Of a stretch of 10,680 nucleotides of DNA, positions 1-7,065 are shown piece after piece. The translations under genes and the position numbers were made by a program. Location of the stretch: the NCBI GenBank assembly GCA_900128395.1, contig LT650000.1:1-10680 (forward strand). The letters run 5' to 3'. Numbering within the stretch: position 1 is the first letter of the stretch; each line of letters begins with the position of its first letter. A model generated the notes under the pieces. The model saw only the letters and a program-made list of their open reading frames with translations. It did no database searches and had not been told where the DNA came from. The stretch is from Stramenopiles sp. TOSAG23-2. Lineage: Eukaryota > Sar.

Positions 1-381
1 TTGAAAAAAAAAAAAAAAAAAAAAATTTTCGCCATCTTTAATGTAGATAACTCTAATAATAAAATAATAATATTAATGATAGATCTATAATACAATCATA
101 GCTGCTAATAATATGACGGCGGTGGTTTTTTTTTGAGAGGATTTTCAACATGTAATTATAATATAATTGAAATAATTTGATTAATTATTTAATAATAATT
201 TGAATTTTAAAATACCACATCAGCCGGGCCCCCCCAGGCATGTTGTTAGTTAGAATTAGAATAAAATTAAAATGTAATGACACATTTATCAATATATCAT
301 TAAAGTCGATTTGTCCACCATACTAAAATTAGTATAGATCTTGTCAACTAGTAGCAAATCGAAACTGCGAATCAAGAAATA
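1..381. promoter_or_regulatory. 5' flank of MAD1
   Basis: This is AT-rich non-coding sequence with no supportable gene. It opens with a run of 22 A (4-25) and contains a short GC island with a run of seven C (229-235). A 7-bp-arm inverted repeat (320-326 with 329-335, ATACTAA/TTAGTAT) lies about 50 bases before the MAD1 start and could be a factor site or chance. There is no clear TATA box at a fixed distance. The promoter role is inferred only from position. Confidence 0.4.
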
Positions 382-2652
382 ATGCAAAATACCAATGGTA
401 GCAACAACTATATTGCTGATGCAAGCGAAAAACCTGAAGCGTTATTATTTGAAATTTTAAATGAAGTTGACGATTTTTTCGAGCAAGAACAGCAGGGACG
501 GGGGGTATTAGGTTCTGCACGGAAGCGCCAAAGGATATCATACACAGATTCTATGGATGCAACAAATACTTTGTTGGAATCATTAAAGGATCAACTGAAC
601 AATTCAAGAACAAGAGTGGAAACGGTCGAAATGCGTTTAAAAGCTGTAGAAGCAAGGAATTTAGAACTTATTTCTGAAGCAAAGGAACGGGAAACCGGAT
701 GGTTACAAGAAAAACGAGAGTTGGAAGCTAAAATTTATGCTGGGAAACTTGGAGATAAATCGAAAGATATTGACTTGGCAACGAAGCTTAGGGATGCATT
801 ACGAATGATTAAAGAAATGCGACGTGCGCAAAGGGATTGGAATTTGAAAAAAGCGGAGATGGCAAGTACGAGTGCAAAATTCAAAGAAAAAATAGAGGAA
901 ACGGTGAATTTGAATACTAAATTACAGGTCGATTTGAAAAAATTGCAAGTTGAAAATGCGGCATTGATGAAAGGAAAGATGGAACTACGGAAGGAGACAA
1001 AAAGTCCACAAAAAAAAATGGATGCAGAAAACCGATCGATGGTCAAAATTGCACAGCTTGAAAGATCTGAAAGAAAATTGAATCGTCGTGTACAAGCGTT
1101 AACCGATGAGCTTCCAGAAGCGACGATGTTACGTGAGCAGAATAGGGAAATTGAAGCTAAACTTGCAATTGCTAATAAGAATTTAGCATTGTTGGAAAAA
1201 GAAAGTGTTACTAATAAATACATACAAGAGCAACAAAAGCAATGGAATGATGCATTTACAGATATATTGAAAACACGAAAGGATGCAAAAGCATTGACGC
1301 AAGGAGTAGAACATTTTATTGATGGTTATGGTAATAGCAATAATTATTTGAATGGAAACAACCAGAAAGATGTTTCTCCAACCACTGTATTATTAATGTT
1401 GCGTGAACTGCAAGAAAACGAGGCTATTGTTTTAAGATCGAAAAATATGGCAGAAAACCGATCGATTGAGCTGGAAGTTCAACTTTCAACTTTGAAACAG
1501 CGATTGGTGGCTAGAAAAAAAATACACGAGGAAACGGAGGAAAATGCGTTGAAAATGGAAGAACAATTAAGGCGTTGTAAAATGCAATGTAGTTTTTTAC
1601 AAAAACAAAACGATGCATTAAAATCGATTGTAAAATCTTATGATGATGAAAATAATAATCACATTGCAGATGAAAGAAGTAAATTAAATGCAAATATAAA
1701 CGAGGAAGGATGTGGCGATAATAATATTAGAGATCAGAAGAACCAGGATTCGACCACAGTGGTTCATTCTAACGATAGGGATAAACTGGATGGAAAAATT
1801 GATGCAAATAATTATCCAGCAAATACATTAAAAGAGTATCAAACCGTGTTAAGAAATGTAAATGAACGCTTAGAACATACGTTGAAGGTAGTTGCTGCAT
1901 GCCCATCTCCTGCTGTACAATCCTTATTGAGAAGAAAATCTGCAACATTAGAAATTGAGCTGCAAGAAAAAGAAAATGAAATTCATAAATTAAAAAAAGA
2001 AAAGTCAAAGATGGAAGAAAAAATAATTATTTTGGAACAACGTGTTGGTCGAGGTGAATATAACGCAAATACTACCAAGGTTGTTCATTTTACAATGAAT
2101 CCAGCTGCACAAGTTGATGTCACGAAACGCGACAAGGTTAAATTGCTAGAAAATGAAATTGTGCATCTAAAAGCAATGATAAAAAACAATAATGAAGAGA
2201 TTGATAATAAAATGAATACGAGTAAGGATGGTAATAGAAATTTCAAAAATAGCAAAAATTGTATTGGTAACAAGGGCAGTGATGTCGATATTGATAGAAA
2301 TATCATGATAAACAATTTAAAAAAAAAAAATGAAAGGTTGAAACAAGTTTTTAAAGATTTGCGCACAAAATATAAAAATGCTGTATATATTTTAACTGGA
2401 TGGAAAATCGATATGGATATGAGATCTAGTAGCAAGCCTATTGTTTTACGCTCTATATTTGCTGAAAATGAGTCTGATAGGTTAGAATTTCAAATGTCCT
2501 CTTCCGGTGGAATACAATTGATGGATACCCCATTTGCAAAACAAATGGAGGAAAAAGTCTTATTTTATTTAACAACATGTAAATCTTTCCCAGCATTTTT
2601 AAGCCAATTGACCCTTCAACTTTTCGAAAAAACAACAATGACAGGGACATGA
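382..2652 (+). CDS. MAD1: Mitotic spindle assembly checkpoint protein MAD1
   Basis: This encodes a 756-residue, mostly coiled-coil protein, close to the usual MAD1 length of about 720-750. Family knowledge: MAD1 sits at unattached kinetochores and nuclear pores, holds closed MAD2 and helps form the mitotic checkpoint complex that inhibits APC/C-CDC20. Seen here: long charged heptad-like stretches from about residue 50 to 660; a MAD2-interaction motif at about residues 566-574 (KVVHFTMNP, closely like the human KVLHMSLNP); an RLK motif at 652-654 (ERLKQVF), which in other species contacts phosphorylated BUB1; and a C-terminal globular domain from about 665 with the family pattern YxLTGWxID and a final PAFLSQLTLQLF helix. 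The ATG at 382 is the first in frame and gives a plausible acidic N-terminus. There is no intron. The gene converges on the Rpp21-like gene downstream. Identity is firm from the C-terminus and MAD2 motif; N-terminal function is inferred. Confidence 0.94.
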   Translation: MQNTNGSNNYIADASEKPEALLFEILNEVDDFFEQEQQGRGVLGSARKRQRISYTDSMDATNTLLESLKDQLNNSRTRVETVEMRLKAVEARNLELISEAKERETGWLQEKRELEAKIYAGKLGDKSKDIDLATKLRDALRMIKEMRRAQRDWNLKKAEMASTSAKFKEKIEETVNLNTKLQVDLKKLQVENAALMKGKMELRKETKSPQKKMDAENRSMVKIAQLERSERKLNRRVQALTDELPEATMLREQNREIEAKLAIANKNLALLEKESVTNKYIQEQQKQWNDAFTDILKTRKDAKALTQGVEHFIDGYGNSNNYLNGNNQKDVSPTTVLLMLRELQENEAIVLRSKNMAENRSIELEVQLSTLKQRLVARKKIHEETEENALKMEEQLRRCKMQCSFLQKQNDALKSIVKSYDDENNNHIADERSKLNANINEEGCGDNNIRDQKNQDSTTVVHSNDRDKLDGKIDANNYPANTLKEYQTVLRNVNERLEHTLKVVAACPSPAVQSLLRRKSATLEIELQEKENEIHKLKKEKSKMEEKIIILEQRVGRGEYNANTTKVVHFTMNPAAQVDVTKRDKVKLLENEIVHLKAMIKNNNEEIDNKMNTSKDGNRNFKNSKNCIGNKGSDVDIDRNIMINNLKKKNERLKQVFKDLRTKYKNAVYILTGWKIDMDMRSSSKPIVLRSIFAENESDRLEFQMSSSGGIQLMDTPFAKQMEEKVLFYLTTCKSFPAFLSQLTLQLFEKTTMTGT

Positions 2653-2738
2653 AATATTAGAATGTGAAATATATAACATTTTGACTATATATAATTTAGT
2701 TTACATTATATATATATATATATATATGATATGTAATC

Positions 2739-2782
2739 AAAGAAATTTATGTAATATATGAGTAAGAGAAAATTATATATAT
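2739..2782 (+). repeat. Fragment of dispersed repeat family A
   Basis: This short copy matches the 3' half of the repeat seen at 3426-3621, 6516-6617 and 6738-6960: AAAGAAATTTAT followed by AATATATGAGTAAGAGAA. The 5' half (ATTTTTGATTTGAGATG) is absent, so this is a truncated or degenerate member. The AT-rich part of the match could be inflated by composition, but GAGTAAGAGAA is distinctive. Confidence 0.55.
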
Positions 2783-3003
2783 ATATATATGATACGAGTA
2801 ATACAGATATAATGTATTAAATTGTATCTTGGTTTCTTTGTATCATAATGATATGAGACATATGAGATCATATGACATAATATGATACGACTCGTATATT
2901 GAAAAATATGATATTTCAAAGCGTATGTGTGTAATATGGTAATAGCTTTATAGTTCTCGGCGAAATTAAAAAATACGAATTTAAATCACTCTATATATAT
3001 TTT

Positions 3004-3094
3004 GATGGTTAAAATCTACGAAGTTATAATTAATTTTACACTTCTCGTGACTATATGTAATATCATTAATGCTCAATACTCAATCGCAAGAATA
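3004..3094 (+). repeat. Direct repeat B, copy 1
   Basis: This copy begins with GATGGTTAAAATCTA (3004-3018), passes through ACTTCTCGTG, and ends in a 24-base block (3071-3094) that is identical in copy 2 at 3238-3261. The middle differs by small indels, so the copies have diverged. Orientation is the same in both copies. Confidence 0.8.
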
Positions 3095-3154
3095 AATATA
3101 TTCTACGTATCTCTCTATTAAAAATATCATTATGCATAATCATTATAAATATAT

Positions 3155-3199
3155 TTAGATTTTAACCATCAATATATTTATATGATGGTTAAAATCTAA
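3155..3199. repeat. 17-bp inverted repeat (hairpin) at the head of repeat B copy 2
   Basis: Positions 3155-3171 are the exact reverse complement of 3183-3199, separated by 11 bases. The right arm is the start of direct repeat B copy 2, so the same word occurs twice direct and once inverted. In RNA it would fold as a strong hairpin in the 3' region of MAD1. Whether it acts in transcript ending or is a mobile-element remnant is unknown. Confidence 0.75.
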
Positions 3200-3261
3200 G
3201 TTATAATATTTTTATACTTCTCGTGTTAAAGTAATATGCTCAATACTCAATCGCAAGAATA
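3184..3261 (+). repeat. Direct repeat B, copy 2
   Basis: This is the second copy of the unit at 3004-3094. It shares the opening word GATGGTTAAAATCTA, the ACTTCTCGTG core and the identical 24-base end block at 3238-3261. It is about 13 bases shorter through internal deletions. It lies 180 bases downstream of copy 1. Confidence 0.8.
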
Positions 3262-3425
3262 ATATATGTTATCCTACTATAATAAAGCTCTCCTGACGTC
3301 GTGTTATGATATATATAAAAAATAAAATATGATTATATTAAGCAATATGATATATGATGTAATATCATTAAAAAATTAATGATATATATCATTACCGCCG
3401 GTTACGAATGCATATATATATATAT

Positions 3426-3621
3426 AATCATTTTTGATTTGAGATGTTAATGAACGGGAGTAAAAGAAATTTATACTTCGTACTCGTATAATATATGAGT
3501 AAGAGAACATTTTATATATAATCTACACACTTGTGTGAGATAGATTATTTCAGTTATTTTATTCTTTTGAAGAGTGTAGGAATTAATCATGAGTAAATTA
3601 AAAATAAATTATGCGTAAATT
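3426..3621 (+). repeat. Dispersed repeat family A, long copy
   Basis: This is a long copy of a repeat also present at 6738-6960 and, in part, at 6516-6617. Shared blocks in order: ATTTTTGATTTGAGATG, TTAATGAACGGGAGTAAAAG, ATATATGAGTAAGAGAACAT, then TATTCTTTTGAAGAGT (3560-3575), GAATTAATC and ATGCGTAAATT (3611-3621). Compared with the other copies it carries about 13 extra bases near 3475-3487 (CTTCGTACTCGTA). It lies just before the end of the RPP21-like gene. No open reading frame spans it. It could be a miniature mobile element or a conserved 3' element. Confidence 0.8.
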
Positions 3622-3773
3622 AAATTATTAATAATACAATCATTACTAATTTTAAGTTATGTGTGATAAGTGACATACAAATATTACAAAAAGTCGTATT
3701 TCATTTTAAGAAGGAGCATAATTTTATATATTTTATTATATACGAAGTATATGTTTTACACAATATTTTATCT

Positions 3774-4244
3774 CTAAGTTTTTCTATTATTTCTTCTTTG
3801 AGTCAACATTCCAATTGTTTCTCTATTACCACATATTTTACATGTATATACTAAGCCTTTATTTATGGTTTTCATCTTATTTTTTCCATGTCTTTTTCTT
3901 CTTTTATGCAATTCATGTTTTTTTCTTAATTTGGTTAATGTTCGAACGGTACAATTTTTACCAGGTATAAATATATTTTTACAAGTCGTGCAAAACAACG
4001 CAATTGACTGATTTGATGATGGCGTATTTGAAGGGTTTTCTAATATTCTACCAATTGCTTCTTCAATTATTGGATCGATATCTTTTAAACCCAAAGTTTT
4101 GTTATTATTTACATTAATGCGCGATACATTAATGCGCCATAATCCAATTTTCCAAAGGTAATTTACATTATCTCTTACAACATTTTGTGTTTTTGTTGTA
4201 CGTTGTTTGGAATCAATTAATTCCAATGTTGCGACATTTAACAT
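3774..4244 (-). CDS. RPP21: Ribonuclease P/MRP protein subunit Rpp21 (Rpr2/Snm1 family)
   Basis: This encodes a small basic protein of 156 residues, matching the usual Rpp21 size (about 150). Family knowledge: Rpp21 (yeast Rpr2; Snm1 in RNase MRP) is a zinc-ribbon subunit of the nuclear ribonucleoprotein that removes tRNA 5' leaders, binding its RNA together with Rpp29. Seen here: a helical N-terminal half; the first zinc knuckle CTTC at residues 85-88, followed by the diagnostic IPGKNCTVR (about 93-101); a strongly basic stretch rich in Arg, Lys and His (about 105-128); and the second knuckle CKIC at 135-138. The start codon at 4244 is the only good ATG before the helical region. A 15-bp tandem duplication (4111-4140) repeats RINVS within the N-terminal half. 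The protein could instead be the MRP-specific Snm1 paralogue; the family itself is well supported. Confidence 0.86.
   Translation of the reverse strand: MLNVATLELIDSKQRTTKTQNVVRDNVNYLWKIGLWRINVSRINVNNNKTLGLKDIDPIIEEAIGRILENPSNTPSSNQSIALFCTTCKNIFIPGKNCTVRTLTKLRKKHELHKRRKRHGKNKMKTINKGLVYTCKICGNRETIGMLTQRRNNRKT
4111..4140. repeat. 15-bp in-frame tandem duplication inside RPP21
   Basis: Two adjacent 15-base units, 4111-4125 and 4126-4140, differ at one position (ACATTAATGCGC followed by GAT or CAT). On the minus strand they encode the repeated RINV of the N-terminal region. The partial duplicate at 4596-4687 retains only one ACATTAAT unit. Confidence 0.85.
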
Positions 4245-4595
4245 TTATCGCTATTAGTGAGTTTCGTAAATTATTACAAAGTACGTACGTATTAACCGTA
4301 ACTTTTTTGTAGTAATAATATAATTTTATATTCACAAAATATTATGTTTTATATTTACAAATATATTATATTGAATGTCTGTATATATGTATATGATTCT
4401 ACCGTGTATTCTTAGTTATTCATTGCAACTCCATTCATTCATTTTTTTTTTTCAAAAAAAATGTATGTGTTGTAAGGTTATCCTGCAACGACAATATTCA
4501 ATTTTTGGAAAAAAAAATTCCATCATCAATCATGTCTAATTTGCATGATGGATGGGCAGTTGTTACCCAAAAATATTGTTCGTTGGAATTTCTGA
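4245..4595. promoter_or_regulatory. 5' flank of RPP21, no gene seen
   Basis: This is AT-rich sequence upstream of the minus-strand RPP21 start and presumably holds its promoter. The only structure noticed is a T-run/A-run pair near 4441-4460 (about ten T, one C, eight A). No coding-like frame, tRNA or long repeat is visible. Confidence 0.35.
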
Positions 4596-4687
4596 ATTTA
4601 CATTAATCATTGACCGCGATAATCCGATTTTCCAAAGTCTTAAGTTGTGTTTTTGTTGTACGAAAACACATATCAATTAATTCCAAT
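4596..4687 (-). pseudogene. Truncated duplicate of the 5' part of RPP21
   Basis: Aligned with 4107-4227 in the intact gene, this stretch shares ATTTACATTAAT, then ATAATCC-ATTTTCCAAAG with one mismatch, then the identical TTGTGTTTTTGTTGTACG, then the identical ATCAATTAATTCCAAT. A block of about 20 bases is missing in the middle, and the 15-bp tandem unit is single. On the minus strand only LELID and RTTKTQ survive of the protein. The match ends abruptly at 4687, where unrelated coding-like sequence begins. It has the same orientation as the parent, about 460 bases upstream of it. It is a decayed partial gene copy and should not produce a working protein. Confidence 0.8.
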
Positions 4688-5071
4688 ACAGAGGTGGAGG
4701 TCATTATAGAGGTATGTTAGCTGGATCATCTGCTCCTGCTACTCTTGCATCTTACAATGATCATTCAGGTCCTTACCTACTTGGATATCTCCTTTGATTA
4801 TAGACATTCCCATAGGATTTCTTTGCTGCAATCTGGATTCAAATTTTCTGTTCCATGGCCAATAACCTAGTACAAAAGCCATGTATTGTTTAACGAAATG
4901 TATGCCAATGGTTTGCCAACATGAAACATATTACTTCGACCCGGTAATATGTATGAAGGAAGATGTTTTTATAAATTTGTGCATGGACGATTTGGAGGAG
5001 AAGAGAAAATTGGACATAAATTTACATTCTTGGTAATTGAGGAACTTAACTGTCACATAAGTACAGCATAA
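4687..5071 (+). pseudogene. Broken coding-like sequence of unknown family
   Basis: This stretch has visibly higher GC than the surrounding spacer and protein-like composition, but no intact frame. One frame is open up to a TGA at 4795-4797 (starts YRGGGHYRGMLAG). Coding character then moves by +1 to the frame at 4790, which is interrupted by TAG (4868-4870) and TGA (4922-4924) and ends at TAA (5069-5071). The last open part includes RPGNMYEGRCFYKFVHGRFG. The aromatic, Gly- and Arg-rich, beta-strand-like composition is not one I can assign to a family. Alternatives: a mobile-element or viral remnant, or a decayed host gene. Confidence 0.5.
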
Positions 5072-5410
5072 AGATAGTATGTTGAAAATGTCCCCCCATT
5101 TTTCATGTTCTCATTAGGGTTATACGGCCACAAAAATCTTCTTCCGATCGATCGATCCGGATGATAAAAACATATACAGAGAGTATATATTCTCTTTTTG
5201 AATATGAATAATAATAAAATAGATTTATATAGATAGATAGATAGATGTTATACATGTTATTATACATACAGATATTCAGTATATGATACAAAAAAAAAAG
5301 AGAGAACACCAACTTTCATTATCATTTTCATATAATACATATCATATCTATAAATATATATATACCTATAAACATATACATATATATACATATATAAATC
5401 AATATCCACC
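5072..5410. promoter_or_regulatory. 5' flank of PLPBP with GATA microsatellite and TATA-rich leader
   Basis: This is non-coding sequence upstream of PLPBP. It contains about 4.5 copies of ATAG (5229-5246) and a long TA/CATA-rich stretch (about 5325-5400). The start codon is preceded by TCCACC (5405-5410), a good eukaryotic start context. Open frames here are low-complexity only. Confidence 0.5.
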
Positions 5411-6166
5411 ATGTTAAATGCAACCGTAAACGTCGATGGAACGTTGTTACGAGTTGTGAAAGCTTTAAATGTTTGTTCTACGAATGTATTAAATGCATTT
5501 AAAAGTTCAACATTTGCAACGAAATATAAAAATCCAACTAGATTAGTTGCTGTCTCTAAAATTAAACCGGTAGAATTATTGCGCGCTGTGTACGACCAAG
5601 GACACCGTCATTTTGGCGAAAACTATGTAAAAGAAATATGTGAAAAAGCACCACAAATGCCAGATGATACGAATTGGCATTTTATTGGACATTTACAATC
5701 CAATAAATGCAATGCACTTGTTAAAGGCGTACCATCCTTGTACATGGTAGAAACAGTTGATACCGTGAAATTAGCAAATAAATTAAACAATGCATGTGAA
5801 AATGCTGGACGTAAAGAGAAGTTAAAGGTCATGATACAAGTCAATACGTCTGGTGAAGATCAAAAGTCTGGTTGCCAGCCAAATGATACAAGTGATATTG
5901 TAAAACATGTTCTATCATCATGTAATAAATTAGATTTTGCTGGATTGATGACGATTGGGGTATACGGCGAAGGTGCAGAAGAATGTTTTGAAGTCCTTGT
6001 GAAATGTAGGGAACAAGTTGCTAATGATATTGAAGTCGATCCATTAACATTGGAATTAAGTATGGGTATGAGTGGTGATTTTGCAAGTGCCATTGCTATG
6101 GGTAGTACAAATGTACGTTGTGGTAGTACAATCTTTGGTGCACGTGACTATTCAAAGAAGAAATAA
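5411..6166 (+). CDS. PLPBP: Pyridoxal 5'-phosphate homeostasis protein (YggS/PROSC family)
   Basis: This encodes 251 residues, the usual length of eukaryotic PLPBP. Family knowledge: it is a single-domain alanine-racemase-like TIM barrel that binds PLP without known catalysis and keeps free PLP and amino/keto-acid pools in balance; it is cytosolic, sometimes mitochondrial. Seen here: the PLP lysine K50 in LVAVSK followed by IKP; HFGENYVKE (68-75); WHFIGHLQSNK (89-99); the central IQVNTSGEDQKSG strand (142-154); and the C-terminal phosphate-binding signature LSMGMSGDFASAIAMGST (216-233) followed by NVRCGSTIFGAR. The final DYSKKK closely resembles the animal protein end. No signal peptide is evident. 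The first ATG in a CCACC context is taken as the start. There is no intron, and identity is not in doubt. Confidence 0.97.
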   Translation: MLNATVNVDGTLLRVVKALNVCSTNVLNAFKSSTFATKYKNPTRLVAVSKIKPVELLRAVYDQGHRHFGENYVKEICEKAPQMPDDTNWHFIGHLQSNKCNALVKGVPSLYMVETVDTVKLANKLNNACENAGRKEKLKVMIQVNTSGEDQKSGCQPNDTSDIVKHVLSSCNKLDFAGLMTIGVYGEGAEECFEVLVKCREQVANDIEVDPLTLELSMGMSGDFASAIAMGSTNVRCGSTIFGARDYSKKK

Positions 6167-6515
6167 ACAAGTTTGCAAAGATCTCGAACAAAGCGGGGAA
6201 GTTCTAATTGGATTTCTACTATATACGTGTAGAGATATAATACAATCCGCGATTATTTAAAGCTTGCGCTTTATAATAATATCGTCTTGCTTGAAAAATG
6301 TGTATTTGGCAAAACTCGTATGATGAGTTGTACCCTGGTATATTATTACAATTTATTCTCCGCCTTCCTAGATGATGTCCATTTTTCATCAATCTATTTT
6401 ACCTTTCATTGTGGTATTATTCGGCTTTTATTTGAGTGTGAGATATATGACGGAGTAGCTTCTTCACCTAATTGTAACTCCCAGACAGAGGAACAATCTT
6501 TTGAATACTAAATAA

Positions 6516-6617
6516 TTTACTAAACTTTATAAATCATTTTTGATTTGAGATGTTAATGAACTCGGGAGTAAAAGAAATTTATATAATATATGAGTAAGAG
6601 AACATTTTTATATATTA
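6516..6617 (+). repeat. Dispersed repeat family A, short copy
   Basis: Starts with TTTACTAAACTTTATAAATC, which is shared exactly with the copy at 6738. It continues through ATTTTTGATTTGAGATG and GGGAGTAAAAGAAATTTATA to GAGTAAGAGAACATTTTTAT. It has CTCGGG where the others have CGGG. The match stops near 6617; the TATTCTTTTGAAGAGT half is missing. Confidence 0.82.
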
Positions 6618-6737
6618 TTTTTTGAATTGAGAGTTTTTTTTTGTTTACGTACGTGTGTTAAAATGTGTATTACCGTGCCATGTGTGTATTTTTCTCTCTC
6701 TGATTATTTTTAAAAAATACGAACGGGATGTGTAATT

Positions 6738-6960
6738 TTTACTAAACTTTATAAATCATTTTTGATTTGAGATGTTAATGAACGGGAGTAAAAGAAATTG
6801 AATATAATATATGAGTAAGAGAACATTTTATATATGATAGATATTATTGCCTTCAATTATCTGTATTCTTTTGAAGAGTAGTGTATAGTGCAGTACGACG
6901 TAAGAATTAATCGTCCCTTGATAAATTAAACAAGATACGTACAAATTAATGCGTAAATTG
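6738..6960 (+). repeat. Dispersed repeat family A, long copy
   Basis: This is the longest copy. Its left half matches 6516-6617, and both halves match 3426-3621: TATTCTTTTGAAGAGT (6864-6879), AAGAATTAATC (6902-6912) and ATGCGTAAATT (6949-6959) come in the same order as in the MAD1/RPP21 spacer. Relative to that copy it has extra sequence between these blocks. It lies about 105 bases from the stop of the minus-strand gene. Confidence 0.82.
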
Positions 6961-7065
6961 TAAAATACATTTTAAAAATATAAAATTTAAAATATTAATA
7001 TTATAATATAAATGAAAATATACATGGATGTAACGTAACACAAACTTGTGTGTGCCGCGCGAAAG

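Larger units (their letters stand above)
2653..3773. other. Convergent 3' spacer between MAD1 and RPP21, repeat-rich
   Basis: This is very AT-rich non-coding sequence between two convergent genes, so it should contain both 3' UTRs and polyadenylation sites. It holds (TA)n tracts (about 2705-2727, 2775-2790, 3410-3425), a direct/inverted repeat cluster (3004-3261), and one long plus one fragmentary copy of a dispersed repeat. Short open frames here are low-complexity and not coding-like. Confidence 0.7.
6167..7065. other. Convergent 3' spacer between PLPBP and the secreted-protein gene
   Basis: This is AT-rich spacer between convergent genes. It contains a 6-bp hairpin (6258-6263 with 6268-6273, loop TTGC), two copies of dispersed repeat family A, and near the end of the minus gene two small inverted repeats (7038-7043/7046-7051 and 7062-7067/7070-7075). 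A 74-codon open frame at 6287-6511 has no recognisable or coding-like features and is treated as chance. Confidence 0.65.

Noticed and set aside
735-1223. A 162-codon open frame on the minus strand
   Set aside because: It is antisense to the MAD1 coiled coil; its Phe/Ser/Leu-rich content is what the reverse complement of Lys/Glu-rich coding sequence gives.
3004-3261. CRISPR array or phage-like repeats
   Set aside because: Only two diverged direct copies with unequal spacing in a eukaryotic 3' spacer.
3663-3854. A 63-codon plus-strand frame overlapping the end of RPP21
   Set aside because: It is Ile/Phe/Ser-rich, in AT-rich spacer, and partly antisense to a conserved gene.
5103-5312. A 69-codon minus-strand frame
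   Set aside because: It is low-complexity Tyr/Ile text from TA and GATA repeats.
382-6166. Non-standard genetic code (ciliate-like, TAA/TAG or TGA reassigned)
   Set aside because: Conserved proteins end at the expected residue with TGA (MAD1), TAG (RPP21) and TAA (PLPBP), so all three are stops.
6287-6511. A 74-codon plus-strand frame after PLPBP
   Set aside because: No motif, no homologue I recognise and no good start context; it lies in a 3' spacer.
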